64,000 nt of DNA from Paradesertivirga sp965650335. Lineage in GTDB: Bacteria; Bacteroidota; Bacteroidia; Sphingobacteriales; Sphingobacteriaceae. Both the position numbers and the translations under genes were made by a program. The notes below the pieces were generated by a model. That model saw only the letters and a program-made list of their open reading frames with translations, was not told the DNA's origin and made no database searches. Positions 8,305-16,480 of the stretch are shown piece after piece. Location: NCBI GenBank assembly GCA_965650335.1, contig CBFGOI010000003.1, positions 43,011 to 107,010 on the forward strand, read 5' to 3'. Each line of letters opens with the position of its first letter. Positions within the stretch are counted from its first letter, which is position 1.

Positions 8305-8838
8305 ATGAAAATGAACACAATCCTAATTAGCAGTCTGGCTGTGCTTTTTGCAGTGTCAACCGCATGTCAATCAGAAACAACAAACAAAACTGCTACAGAA
8401 CAACACGACGATCATGAGCAGGAAACTGCAGTAGTCGAAGCAGGTAATCCTGAATTTAAAGATGAATCGTCAAATGCCGTTTATCAGCATTACATTCATC
8501 TAAAAACGGCCTTGGTTAATTCTGATGTTAAAGAAGCTCAGGCCGGGGCATTGGCTTTAAAAGCAGCATTAACTAGTGTCGGCAGCAAGAAAGGCGCAGA
8601 TGTTGCTTCTAAAATCGCCGCTTCTTCCGATATTAAACAACAACGCAATGACTTGAATGCCTTAACCATCGAGGTTGAAACGGTGATTAAAAAAACAGGA
8701 CTTAAATCGGGGAAAATCTACAAGCAATATTGCCCGATGGCAGATGCATATTGGTTAGCCAGCGAAAAAGAGATTAGGAATCCGTATTATGGTAATGATA
8801 TGTTGAATTGCGGAGAAGTTAAGGGAGAAATAAAATAA
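8305..8838 (+). CDS. DUF3347-type lipoprotein linked to copper efflux
   Basis: The 177-residue product has a lipoprotein signal (STAC, Cys21), a His/Asp/Glu-rich linker (EQHDDHEQE), then the DUF3347 pattern: VYQHYIHLKTALVNSD, a helical middle, and the C-terminal signature YCPMADAYWLASEKEIRNPYYG with MLNCGEV. DUF3347 proteins occur repeatedly in Bacteroidota copper loci and the CPMA...MLNCG part resembles the Cys/Met segment seen in CusB-associated domains. A periplasmic copper-binding or delivery role is likely but not proven. It is the last gene of the operon, 19 bases after the second adaptor and just before a terminator. Confidence 0.8.
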   Translation: MKMNTILISSLAVLFAVSTACQSETTNKTATEQHDDHEQETAVVEAGNPEFKDESSNAVYQHYIHLKTALVNSDVKEAQAGALALKAALTSVGSKKGADVASKIAASSDIKQQRNDLNALTIEVETVIKKTGLKSGKIYKQYCPMADAYWLASEKEIRNPYYGNDMLNCGEVKGEIK

Positions 8839-8843
8839 TCGGA

Positions 8844-8879
8844 AAAGTCCCGGAAAGCTCAGCATTCCGGGACTTTATT
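8844..8879 (+). terminator. Intrinsic terminator of the copper operon
   Basis: AAAGTCCCGGAA (8844-8855) is perfectly complementary to TTCCGGGACTTT (8865-8876) with a 9-base loop, followed by a short T-rich tail. It lies 6 bases after the DUF3347 stop codon and its symmetric A/T flanks could work in both directions. Confidence 0.85.
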
Positions 8880-9337
8880 GATGATTCATCACAATTCATT
8901 CACTTACTGTTTTCTGGACGCGATGGAAACATAGGATCTGTTAAATATCAGGCCTGTAATAGCAAGAGCTCCTCCTCATCGACATACAATGTGAAAATTC
9001 TTACATGCTGAAAATATTCTATTCTTTAACCTCTTAGCCATTCAACCACCAAACTGAGAATGTTAAACATATGTTAAATGATCCGCGAAGTATTGAATTC
9101 CTATGCATCCCTGCGAAGACAGAATCAGACTGGATACATTAAAACAAGAACACATTTTGCCAGTTTTCTAGCTCGAAAAGAGCCTAATATTCTTTCAATT
9201 TTTTTTTCATGTACATAAAAGGCCGGCATACAAATTGCGGGCTTAACAGGCCTTAAACATGACAGTCCATGACAGATGTAAGCCCTTACTTTTCTATTTT
9301 TAGAGCCTATTAACTTTAAACAAATAAACCTCAGTAC
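8880..9337. other. Gene-free stretch between copper operon and rhaT
   Basis: No convincing coding frame: the one - strand open frame here has no family features and no usable context. The right half carries a 10-base-period direct repeat (listed separately) and A-rich DNA before rhaT, so it is most likely the rhamnose operon promoter region. No clear TAnnTTTG element was found. Confidence 0.5.
9258..9275 (+). promoter_or_regulatory. Direct-repeat operator candidate upstream of rhaT
   Basis: CATGACAG occurs twice (9258-9265 and 9268-9275) with a 10-base period, so both copies face the same side of the helix. It lies 62 bases before the rhaT ATG. Such spacing suits a regulator with two identical half-site contacts, for example an AraC-type activator of the kind that controls rhamnose genes elsewhere. 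No regulator gene for the pathway is present in the window, so the assignment is inference. Confidence 0.45.
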
Positions 9338-10411
9338 ATGCAAGCAATTTTAGGTGTTATTTTTCACTTTATCGGCGGATTCGCCTCAGGTAGTTTTTAC
9401 ATTCCTTACAAAAAGGTAAAAGGTTGGGCATGGGAAAGTTACTGGATCGTGGGTGGAATTTTCTCTTGGTTTATTGTACCTCCATTAGCTGCATATTTAA
9501 CAATTCCCGGCTATTTGGATATCATAAAAAATACTGATGGTGGCATATTAGGTCTTACCTATTTCTTCGGGGTTTTATGGGGAATTGGAGGCTTAACCTA
9601 TGGTCTGGGTGTTCGGTATTTGGGCGTGGCCCTGGGTAGTTCTATTATATTAGGACTTTGTTCTGTTTTCGGTGCACTTATCCCTTCTATTTATTATGAT
9701 TTCAACCCGAGTCCGGGAAAAGATACATTCACCGACCTGATTAGTTCAACATGGGGACAGATGGTGCTGATTGGCGTTTTGGTATGTGTAATCGGAATAA
9801 TCATTTGCGGTAAAGCCGGTTCGATGAAGGAGAAAGATCTGGCCGCAGAAAATAAGGCAAATAATATTGAATTTAAAATTGGCTTAGGTCTTTTTGTATC
9901 TATTGTTTCAGGTATCCTTAGCGCTTGTTTTGCCTTTGGTATAGATGCGGGAAAAGATATGGCTCATATTGCCAATGATGTGTGGAAAGCTGCTAACCCT
10001 GGTGAAGGTGAATTCTTGTTCCAGAATAATGTTACCTATGTGGTTATTCTTTGGGGTGGTTTAACAACAAACCTAATCTGGTGTATGATACTGAATGCAC
10101 GTAACAAAACGTTCTCCGATTACGGTAATAAGAAGGTTCCGCTTCTTAAGAATTATTTATTCTCAGCGCTAGCTGGTACAACCTGGTTCCTGCAGTTCTT
10201 CTTCTACGGTATGGGCGAAAGTAAACTGGGTAACGGGCCAAGTTCGTGGATCTTACACATGGCCTTTATAATCCTTGTGGCAAACACATGGGGTTTGGCG
10301 TTAAATGAATGGAAAGGCGTACGTAAAGCTACGCTAACAACAGTAATAGTAGGTATTATCGCTATAATTCTCTCAATTTTAATTGTAGGATATGGCAACT
10401 CATTAAAATAA
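9338..10411 (+). CDS. rhaT: L-rhamnose/H+ symporter RhaT
   Basis: The 357-residue hydrophobic protein has about ten membrane helices and the RhaT hallmarks: FHFIGGFASGSFYIPYKKVKGW at the N-terminus, WGIGGLTYGLGVRYLGVALGSS, a central LGLFVSIVSGILSACFAFG segment, and the C-terminal WGLALNEWKG. E. coli RhaT is 344 residues. It imports L-rhamnose across the inner membrane with a proton. It is the first gene of the rhamnose cluster, 17 bases before the aldolase/dehydrogenase gene. The full set of catabolic enzymes behind it makes the substrate assignment firm. Confidence 0.93.
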   Translation: MQAILGVIFHFIGGFASGSFYIPYKKVKGWAWESYWIVGGIFSWFIVPPLAAYLTIPGYLDIIKNTDGGILGLTYFFGVLWGIGGLTYGLGVRYLGVALGSSIILGLCSVFGALIPSIYYDFNPSPGKDTFTDLISSTWGQMVLIGVLVCVIGIIICGKAGSMKEKDLAAENKANNIEFKIGLGLFVSIVSGILSACFAFGIDAGKDMAHIANDVWKAANPGEGEFLFQNNVTYVVILWGGLTTNLIWCMILNARNKTFSDYGNKKVPLLKNYLFSALAGTTWFLQFFFYGMGESKLGNGPSSWILHMAFIILVANTWGLALNEWKGVRKATLTTVIVGIIAIILSILIVGYGNSLK

Positions 10412-10428
10412 AAGTTAAAATTTAATTT

Positions 10429-12549
10429 ATGTCTGTCGAAACAACACGTTTTAAACACGTTAGCTACCTGTGGGATGACGCTAAAGCAGCCGAGCTTGCT
10501 GGTGATGAAGTAGGATTATTAATATATCGTTCCAATCTATTGGGAGCTGATTTGCGTCTTACGAATTATGGCGGTGGCAATACTTCTTGCAAAGCCATGG
10601 CTAAAGATCCTTTAACGGGAGAAGAAACTGAGGTTATGTGGATTAAGGGTTCTGGTGGTGATATCGGTACTTTAAAACGCAGTGGACTTGCAGCCTTGTA
10701 TGTAGATCGTTTACGTAGCTTGAAAAATGTATATAGAGGTATAGAGCACGAGGATGAGATGGTTGAATTATTCAATCATTGCATTTACGATCTAAGCTCA
10801 AAAGCTCCTTCTATTGACACTCCCTTACACGGGTTTTTACCGTTTAAACACATTGATCACTTGCATCCGGATGCTGCAATCGCTATCGCGGCAGCGAAAG
10901 ATGGTAAGAAAATCACTGAAGAATTATTTTCAGGAACTATTGGTTGGGTAGAATGGCAAAAACCGGGTTTTGATCTGGGTCTTCAGTTAAAGCAATGCCT
11001 TGACGAAAATCCTGGAATCCGTGGTATTATGCTCGGTTCTCACGGCCTATTTACCTGGGGAGATACAGCATACGAAAGTTACATGAATACTCTCGAAGTA
11101 ATTGAGCGTTGTGCGCAATACCTTGAAGAGAACTTTGGCAAAAAAGGTCCGGTATTTGGTGGTCAAAAAATTCAGAGCTTAGATCAGGAAAACCGTAAAA
11201 AACAGGCCGCATCAATTGCACCTATATTGCGTGGTTTCTGCTCAAGCGAAAGACACATGATCGGTCACTTTACGGATGATTCTCGTGTGCTTGAATTTAT
11301 TAACTCGAATGATTTAGACAGGTTGGCTCCTCTTGGTACCAGTTGCCCGGATCACTTTTTACGCACCAAGATCAGCCCTTTAGTTTTGGATCTTGCACCT
11401 GATGCTGATTTATCAGATGTAAATGCGTTAAAAGAAAAGTTAGCTCCTGCTTTTGAAGCTTACCGTAAAATGTACACAGAGTATTATGAAACCTGTAAGC
11501 ATCCAAACAGCCCTGCAATTCGCGACGCTAATCCCGTTATAATTTTGTATCCTGGAGTTGGTATGTTTGCTTTTTCAAAAGACAAACAAACAGCTCGCGT
11601 TGCCGCAGAATTTTATACGAATGCTATCAACGTAATGAAAGGTGCGGAGGCAATCTCTGAATACACTTCATTGCCACGTCAGGAGGCCTTCAATATTGAG
11701 TACTGGTTGTTAGAAGAAGCAAAGCTTCAACGCATGCCAAAACCAAAAGCTTTATCTGGTAAAATTGCTTTGATCACGGGCAGTGCTGGTGGTATTGGAA
11801 AAGCAATTGCTAAAAAGTTTGTTGATGAAGGCGCAGTGGTTATTCTTAACGACATGAATGTTGAGCGTTTGGAGAGTGCGGGTGAAGATTTCAAAAGCCA
11901 GTATGGCAAAGATTCTTATGCAACAGCAGTTCTGGATGTAACCAATAGTTCTCAAATTAAAGATGCCTTAGATATAGCTGCATTAGCGTTCGGAGGTGTC
12001 GACATCGTTGTAAACAATGCCGGTTTATCAATTTCAAAATCAATTGCCGATCACACCGAAAAAGATTGGGATCTGTTATATGATGTATTGGTTAAAGGCC
12101 AGTTTTTTGTAACTCAGGCTGCTGCGGCAACTATGCAAAAACAAAACATTGGTGGCGATGTAATCAATATTGTAAGTAAAAATGCATTGGTTAGTGGTCC
12201 GAATAATGCGGGTTACGGAAGTGCTAAAGCAGCTCAGTTACATTTAAGCAGGTTAAACGCTGCCGAACTGGGTGCAGATAAAATCCGTGTCAACGTAGTA
12301 AACCCGGATGCTGTAATCAGCGATAGTAATATTTGGGCAGGTGGCTGGGCCGAAGGTCGTGCTAAAGCTTATGGAATTACTGTAGCAGAATTGCCTGCAT
12401 ATTATGCTAAACGTACATTGCTAAACGAAATCATATTGCCAGAAGATATTGCAAATGCTTGTTTCTCTTTTGCGGGAGGCCTTTTGAATAAATCTACCGG
12501 TAACGTTTTAAATGTTGACGGTGGCGTTGCAATGGCCTTTGTGAGATAA
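10429..12549 (+). CDS. rhaEW: Bifunctional L-rhamnulose-1-phosphate aldolase / L-lactaldehyde dehydrogenase (SDR) fusion
   Basis: Two enzymes in one 706-residue chain. The first part (about 30-430) is a class II aldolase fold with Zn-binding histidines in TPLHGFLPFKHIDHLHPDA and GSHGLFTWG. It cleaves L-rhamnulose-1-phosphate to DHAP and L-lactaldehyde. The second part (about 440-706) is a short-chain dehydrogenase: cofactor loop TGSAGGIG near 450, NNAG, catalytic Ser in NIVSKN and YxxxK in YGSAKAA. It would oxidise L-lactaldehyde to L-lactate. This fusion is known as RhaE-RhaW (YuxG in Bacillus) in comparative work on rhamnose pathways. The lut genes downstream, which use L-lactate, agree with that product. 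Confidence 0.93.
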   Translation: MSVETTRFKHVSYLWDDAKAAELAGDEVGLLIYRSNLLGADLRLTNYGGGNTSCKAMAKDPLTGEETEVMWIKGSGGDIGTLKRSGLAALYVDRLRSLKNVYRGIEHEDEMVELFNHCIYDLSSKAPSIDTPLHGFLPFKHIDHLHPDAAIAIAAAKDGKKITEELFSGTIGWVEWQKPGFDLGLQLKQCLDENPGIRGIMLGSHGLFTWGDTAYESYMNTLEVIERCAQYLEENFGKKGPVFGGQKIQSLDQENRKKQAASIAPILRGFCSSERHMIGHFTDDSRVLEFINSNDLDRLAPLGTSCPDHFLRTKISPLVLDLAPDADLSDVNALKEKLAPAFEAYRKMYTEYYETCKHPNSPAIRDANPVIILYPGVGMFAFSKDKQTARVAAEFYTNAINVMKGAEAISEYTSLPRQEAFNIEYWLLEEAKLQRMPKPKALSGKIALITGSAGGIGKAIAKKFVDEGAVVILNDMNVERLESAGEDFKSQYGKDSYATAVLDVTNSSQIKDALDIAALAFGGVDIVVNNAGLSISKSIADHTEKDWDLLYDVLVKGQFFVTQAAAATMQKQNIGGDVINIVSKNALVSGPNNAGYGSAKAAQLHLSRLNAAELGADKIRVNVVNPDAVISDSNIWAGGWAEGRAKAYGITVAELPAYYAKRTLLNEIILPEDIANACFSFAGGLLNKSTGNVLNVDGGVAMAFVR

Positions 12550-12555
12550 AATAAA

Positions 12556-12615
12556 GATCGGAAAGTATGAGATCAGAAAGCTATAAATGGCTGATATGGA
12601 TCATACTTTCTGACC
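12556..12615 (+). other. Long imperfect hairpin between rhaEW and rhaI
   Basis: GAAAGTATGA (12561-12570) is perfectly complementary to TCATACTTTC (12601-12610), and the flanks extend the match (GATCG with TGACC). There is no T tract after it. It may reduce readthrough or mark an mRNA processing point inside the rhamnose operon. Confidence 0.45.
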
Positions 12616-12712
12616 TTAATTAATCCTTACCTTGCCTGGAATGTTTAAGAAAATTAATCAGTAAAATCTGTCTCTTGTCTTCCCGACTTTTGGACTGAAT
12701 AAAGAAATAACC

Positions 12713-13987
12713 ATGAAACTCGAAAAATATCAGATTGAGGAGCACAATAATAAACAAGCTCAGCAACACAAAAGAAAATTTGAATTTGTAGCACAAGAGG
12801 TTGCTGGCGTAGAGGGTATTATCCAAAAACTTATTAAGTTTCAGATCGCAATACCTAGCTGGGCTTTAGGTACCGGCGGTACTCGTTTCGGCAGATTTTC
12901 TGGCGGTGGAGAGCCTCGCAACCTTGAAGAGAAAATGGAAGATATCGGTTTATTGCATCAACTGAACCAGTCGAGCGGTGCAATATCTCTTCACATTCCA
13001 TGGGATATCCCAGAAAATGCGAATTCAATCAAGGCTTTAGCTGCGCAATACGGTTTGAAATTTGATGCGGTGAATTCAAATACCTTTCAGGATCAACCAG
13101 GGCAACAACACAGTTATAAATTTGGCTCTTTACAGCATGTTGATAAAGCAGTACGTAAGCAAGCCATTGAGCATAATATTGAAGTAATCCGTCAGGGTGT
13201 TGAATTAGGATCTGATTCATTAACCGTTTGGCTAGCGGATGGTTCGAGTTTTCCTGGTCAGTTGAATTTCCGTAAAGCTTTTAACAATACCTACGAAAGT
13301 TTACAGGAAATTTATGCAGCGCTTCCAGACAATTGGAAAGTGTTTGTAGAGTACAAAGCATTCGAACCAAACTTTTACTCAATGACGGTAGGGGACTGGG
13401 GACAATCGTTGCTTTATGCCAACAAATTAGGTCCAAAGGCTTACACTCTTGTAGATTTAGGTCATCATTTGCCTAATGCGAATATCGAGCAAATTGTTTC
13501 TTTATTACTTAATGAAGGCAAATTAGGTGGTTTCCACTTTAACGATTCAAAATACGGCGACGACGATTTAACTGCGGGCTGTATGAAGCCTTATCAGCTG
13601 TTTCTAATCTTTAACGAATTGGTTGAAGGTATGGACGCGAAGGGAATTGATCATGCAACCGGTTTAGGCTGGATGATTGATGCATCTCACAATATTAAAG
13701 ATCCACTTGAAGATTTGTTGCAATCTGTTGAAGCAATTATGATGGCTTATGCTCAGGCTCTGCTGGTGGATACAAAGGCATTAGATCAGGCCCGTCAGGA
13801 AAATGATGTGGTACGTTGCCAGGAGATTTTGCAAAATGCATTCCGCACAGACGTTAGATCTATTGTTGCCGAAGCAAGATTACGTTCTAACGCAGCTTTA
13901 AATCCGGTTCAATTATACCGTGAATTAAAAGTTAGAGAAAGTCTGGTTGGTGAACGTGGATTAAAGACCGTAGCAACGGGATTGTAA
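12713..13987 (+). CDS. rhaI: L-rhamnose isomerase, Pseudomonas RhaI type (TIM barrel)
   Basis: Converts L-rhamnose to L-rhamnulose. The 424-residue length fits the Pseudomonas stutzeri-type isomerase (430), not the E. coli RhaA family. The metal ligands known for that enzyme are all found at a constant offset of six: E213 (VEYKAFEP), D248 and H251 (LVDLGHH), H275, D283 and D285 (FHFNDSKYGDDD). A further Asp in WMIDASHN corresponds to the seventh ligand. These bind the two Mn/Co-type metal ions. It lies between the aldolase fusion and the kinase in the rhamnose cluster. The enzyme class can accept other sugars such as L-lyxose, but context points to L-rhamnose. Confidence 0.93.
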   Translation: MKLEKYQIEEHNNKQAQQHKRKFEFVAQEVAGVEGIIQKLIKFQIAIPSWALGTGGTRFGRFSGGGEPRNLEEKMEDIGLLHQLNQSSGAISLHIPWDIPENANSIKALAAQYGLKFDAVNSNTFQDQPGQQHSYKFGSLQHVDKAVRKQAIEHNIEVIRQGVELGSDSLTVWLADGSSFPGQLNFRKAFNNTYESLQEIYAALPDNWKVFVEYKAFEPNFYSMTVGDWGQSLLYANKLGPKAYTLVDLGHHLPNANIEQIVSLLLNEGKLGGFHFNDSKYGDDDLTAGCMKPYQLFLIFNELVEGMDAKGIDHATGLGWMIDASHNIKDPLEDLLQSVEAIMMAYAQALLVDTKALDQARQENDVVRCQEILQNAFRTDVRSIVAEARLRSNAALNPVQLYRELKVRESLVGERGLKTVATGL

Positions 13988-13990
13988 AAT

Positions 13991-14152
13991 AGATTTGAGA
14001 TACGAGGTGTTAGATTTGAGAAGGCATAGTTCAAGCTGTTTGCTGTTTGCCATTCACATCGAATAAAAATATGTGGGATTTGAGAAGTGCGGCTCTAGAC
14101 CCTGCATTTCTCAAGTCTCATATCTAACATCTCAAATCTCTCATCTCATATC
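13991..14152. repeat. TTTGAGA/TCTCAAA inverted intergenic repeat before rhaB
   Basis: The left arm (13991-14022) holds AGATTTGAGA and TTAGATTTGAGAA. The right arm (about 14108-14152) is an approximate reverse complement built of TCTCATATCTAACATCTCAA-type units. The block resembles the short ATGAGATTTGAGA repeat family scattered in Sphingobacteriaceae intergenic DNA. It separates rhaI from rhaB and happens to leave an open frame upstream of the true rhaB start. Confidence 0.6.
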
Positions 14153-14162
14153 TAAAAAACCA

Positions 14163-15554
14163 ATGAGTAAAACCCCGGTAATAGCAGTATTTGATGTTGG
14201 GAAGACCAACAAAAAGCTTTTCTTTTTCGATGAGCAATACAAGATAGTTCTTGAACGAACTTCGCGTTTTGAAGAAACCGTTGATGAAGAAGGTGATCCT
14301 TGTGAAGACTTAGTTAATTTAACAAACTGGATTAAGGTTACTCTTGCTGAGGTGATGCAATTGCGGCAGTTCGAGATTAAGGGTATTAACTTCTCGGCCT
14401 ACGGTGCAAGCTTTGTTCATATCGACGAAAGCGGAAATCCAATCGGATGTTTATATAATTATTTAAAACCATATCCCGAGGAGTTAAAGGAAGAGTTCTA
14501 TAACCAATATGGTGGCGAGTTAAAGGTTTCTACCGAAACGGCATCTCCTGTGTTAGGAAATTTGAACTCCGGCATGCAACTCTACAGACTTAAATACCAA
14601 AAACCAGAAGTATATAGCAGGATAAAGTATTCGTTACATCTGCCTCAGTATTTAAGCTATCTGATAACAGGACAATTTTATAGCGATATAACGAGTGTCG
14701 GTTGTCATACCAATTTATGGGATTTTACAAAGCAAGATTATCATCGATGGGTGAAAGATGAGGGTATCATTAACAAGCTTGCTCCGCTTCATCCCTCAGA
14801 TTCTGCTATTGAAGTAAACATCGGAGGCAATAAATATTCGGTAGGAATAGGCCTTCACGATAGTTCTTCTGCGCTGATTCCTTTTTTTACAAGTTTCCAC
14901 GAGCCTTTTGTATTAATATCTACAGGCACTTGGTGTGTAACATTGAATCCATTTAACTCATCTCCCCTTACAAGCGAGGAATTAAAGAGCGATTGCTTAT
15001 GTTATATCAGTTATAAAGGGAAACCGGTTAAAGCTTCGCGGGTATTTGCAGGCAATGAGCACGATCATCAATCGAAACGTATAGCTGAACATTACAAAAA
15101 GCCGGCTGACTTTTATAAGAAAGTTAAATACAATTCTACCATCATTAGCAAGCTTCAAGGCAATGCTAAAGAAGTGGGACTAATTGTTAATTGGGATAAT
15201 TTGGCTAACTCGGGTTTTGAGAAAAGAGATTTGTCTGTTTTTGCAAATGCAGAAGAAGCCTATCATCAATTAATTATAGATTTGGTTAAACTTCAGGCAG
15301 TTTCTACCAATATGGTAGTAAAAGGAACCGGAGTTAAACGTATTTTTGTCGACGGTGGCTTTAGCAATAACACTATTTATATGCAATTGCTGGCTGCAGC
15401 ATTTCCTGATATGGAAGTTTTTGCCGCTTCTGTGGCTCAGGCCACTTCTATCGGTGCAGCGCTCGCAATTCATAAACACTGGAATAGCAAGTCTTTGCCG
15501 ACAAATATTATAGATTTAAAATATTATTCAGCTTCACAGGAAATAGAAATATGA
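14163..15554 (+). CDS. rhaB: L-rhamnulokinase RhaB (FGGY kinase)
   Basis: Phosphorylates L-rhamnulose at O-1 with ATP. FGGY-family marks: FDVGKTNKK near the N-terminus (phosphate loop), STGTWCVTLNP in the second-domain nucleotide fold, and VDGGFSNNTIYMQLLAAAF near the C-terminus. The product is 463 residues from ATG 14163. An in-frame extension to 14073 is rejected because its 30 codons translate the repeat block and have no family similarity. The stop overlaps the lutA start (ATGA at 15551-15554), so kinase and lactate genes are translationally coupled, tying lactate oxidation to rhamnose breakdown. Confidence 0.92.
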   Translation: MSKTPVIAVFDVGKTNKKLFFFDEQYKIVLERTSRFEETVDEEGDPCEDLVNLTNWIKVTLAEVMQLRQFEIKGINFSAYGASFVHIDESGNPIGCLYNYLKPYPEELKEEFYNQYGGELKVSTETASPVLGNLNSGMQLYRLKYQKPEVYSRIKYSLHLPQYLSYLITGQFYSDITSVGCHTNLWDFTKQDYHRWVKDEGIINKLAPLHPSDSAIEVNIGGNKYSVGIGLHDSSSALIPFFTSFHEPFVLISTGTWCVTLNPFNSSPLTSEELKSDCLCYISYKGKPVKASRVFAGNEHDHQSKRIAEHYKKPADFYKKVKYNSTIISKLQGNAKEVGLIVNWDNLANSGFEKRDLSVFANAEEAYHQLIIDLVKLQAVSTNMVVKGTGVKRIFVDGGFSNNTIYMQLLAAAFPDMEVFAASVAQATSIGAALAIHKHWNSKSLPTNIIDLKYYSASQEIEI

Positions 15555-16285
15555 AAGTCGGGTTATTTATACCCTGTTATGTAGATCAGTTTTATCCTAA
15601 TGCCGCTATCGCGACGCTTCAATTATTAGAAAAATTTGGAGTAGAGGTGGTATTTCCCAAAAAGCAAACCTGCTGCGGTCAGCCAATGGCCAATTCAGGT
15701 TTTTCTCATTTATCGGGCGAGTGTGATGAGCTGTTTGTCGAGAATTTTGCCGAATTTGATTATGTAGTATGCCCTTCCGGGAGCTGTGTACTTCATGTTA
15801 AGGATCATTTGCATTCATCTAAACATCCCGAGAAGGCAAAAGAAATACGCACAAAGGTATATGAGCTGGTAGAGTTTCTTACCGATGTTCTTGAGGTAAA
15901 AGAACTAAAAGCCAGTTTTCCGCATAAAGTGGGCGTCCATCAAAGCTGTCACGGTCTGAGAGGTTTAAAGCTGTCGCAGATGAGCGAATTAGTGGCGCCA
16001 AAATTTTCTAAACCGGAACAATTATTAAACATGGTTAGCGGAATAGAGCTAATTACCTTAACCCGTGTGGACGAGTGTTGTGGTTTTGGGGGGACTTTTT
16101 GTGTTGCCGAAGAAGCAGTTTCTGCAAAGATGGGTAAAGACCGGGTTGCCGACCATGTAAAAAATGGGGCAGAATATATTACAGGTGCAGATCTATCATG
16201 TCTTATGCACATGGAAGGCATCTTGAAAAGGCAAAAAAGCAATGTGAAAATAATACACATCGCCGAAATTTTGAACGCAGGCTAA
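15551..16285 (+). CDS. lutA: L-lactate utilisation protein LutA (cysteine-rich CCG domains)
   Basis: The 244-residue YkgE/LutA-family subunit carries two cysteine-rich CCG-type domains. Visible motifs are KKQTCCGQPMANSG, CPSGSCVLHV, HQSCHGLRGL and VDECCGFGGTFCV, the ligands for an unusual iron-sulfur cluster or heterodisulfide-type site. With LutB and LutC it oxidises L-lactate to pyruvate and passes electrons to the respiratory chain. It starts inside the rhaB stop (ATGA overlap), which supports a role in using the L-lactate made from rhamnose. Confidence 0.92.
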   Translation: MKVGLFIPCYVDQFYPNAAIATLQLLEKFGVEVVFPKKQTCCGQPMANSGFSHLSGECDELFVENFAEFDYVVCPSGSCVLHVKDHLHSSKHPEKAKEIRTKVYELVEFLTDVLEVKELKASFPHKVGVHQSCHGLRGLKLSQMSELVAPKFSKPEQLLNMVSGIELITLTRVDECCGFGGTFCVAEEAVSAKMGKDRVADHVKNGAEYITGADLSCLMHMEGILKRQKSNVKIIHIAEILNAG

Positions 16286-16313
16286 AATACTTAGAGATTT
16301 GTAAGGTTTAGAC

Positions 16314-16448
16314 CTTGTCATCTTGAACTCGCTCAGGATTTTAAATACAACTGGAAGATGCTGGAACAAGTTCAGCACGACGTGTGCTTAGCCTTTGGGT
16401 GGATTGTTCTCCCGAGAGCTTGTCATCCTGAAGTCGTTTCAGGATCTC
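16314..16448. repeat. GTCATCCTGAA-type interspersed repeats between lutA and lutB
   Basis: Copy 1 (16314-16341) reads CTTGTCATCTTGAAC then TCGCTCAGGATTT. Copy 2 (about 16419-16448) reads CTTGTCATCCTGAAG then TCGTTTCAGGATCTC. Between them (about 16356-16382) is a related unit on the opposite strand, CGTCGTGCTGAACTTGTTCC in reverse. These match the widespread GTCATCCTGAA...TTCAGGATCT short repeat family. The 195-base block separates two genes that normally act as a tight operon and could affect LutB expression. Confidence 0.7.
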
Positions 16449-16480
16449 AGTAACTGGTGATATGATTTCACCATTGAAAA

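Noticed and set aside
9125..9343. Minus-strand open frame of 72 codons upstream of rhaT
   Set aside because: No signal, domain or neighbour supports it, and it covers the rhamnose promoter region including the CATGACAG repeat.
14073..14162. Upstream in-frame start for rhaB
   Set aside because: The 30 extra codons translate an intergenic repeat; ATG 14163 starts exactly at the conserved kinase N-terminus.
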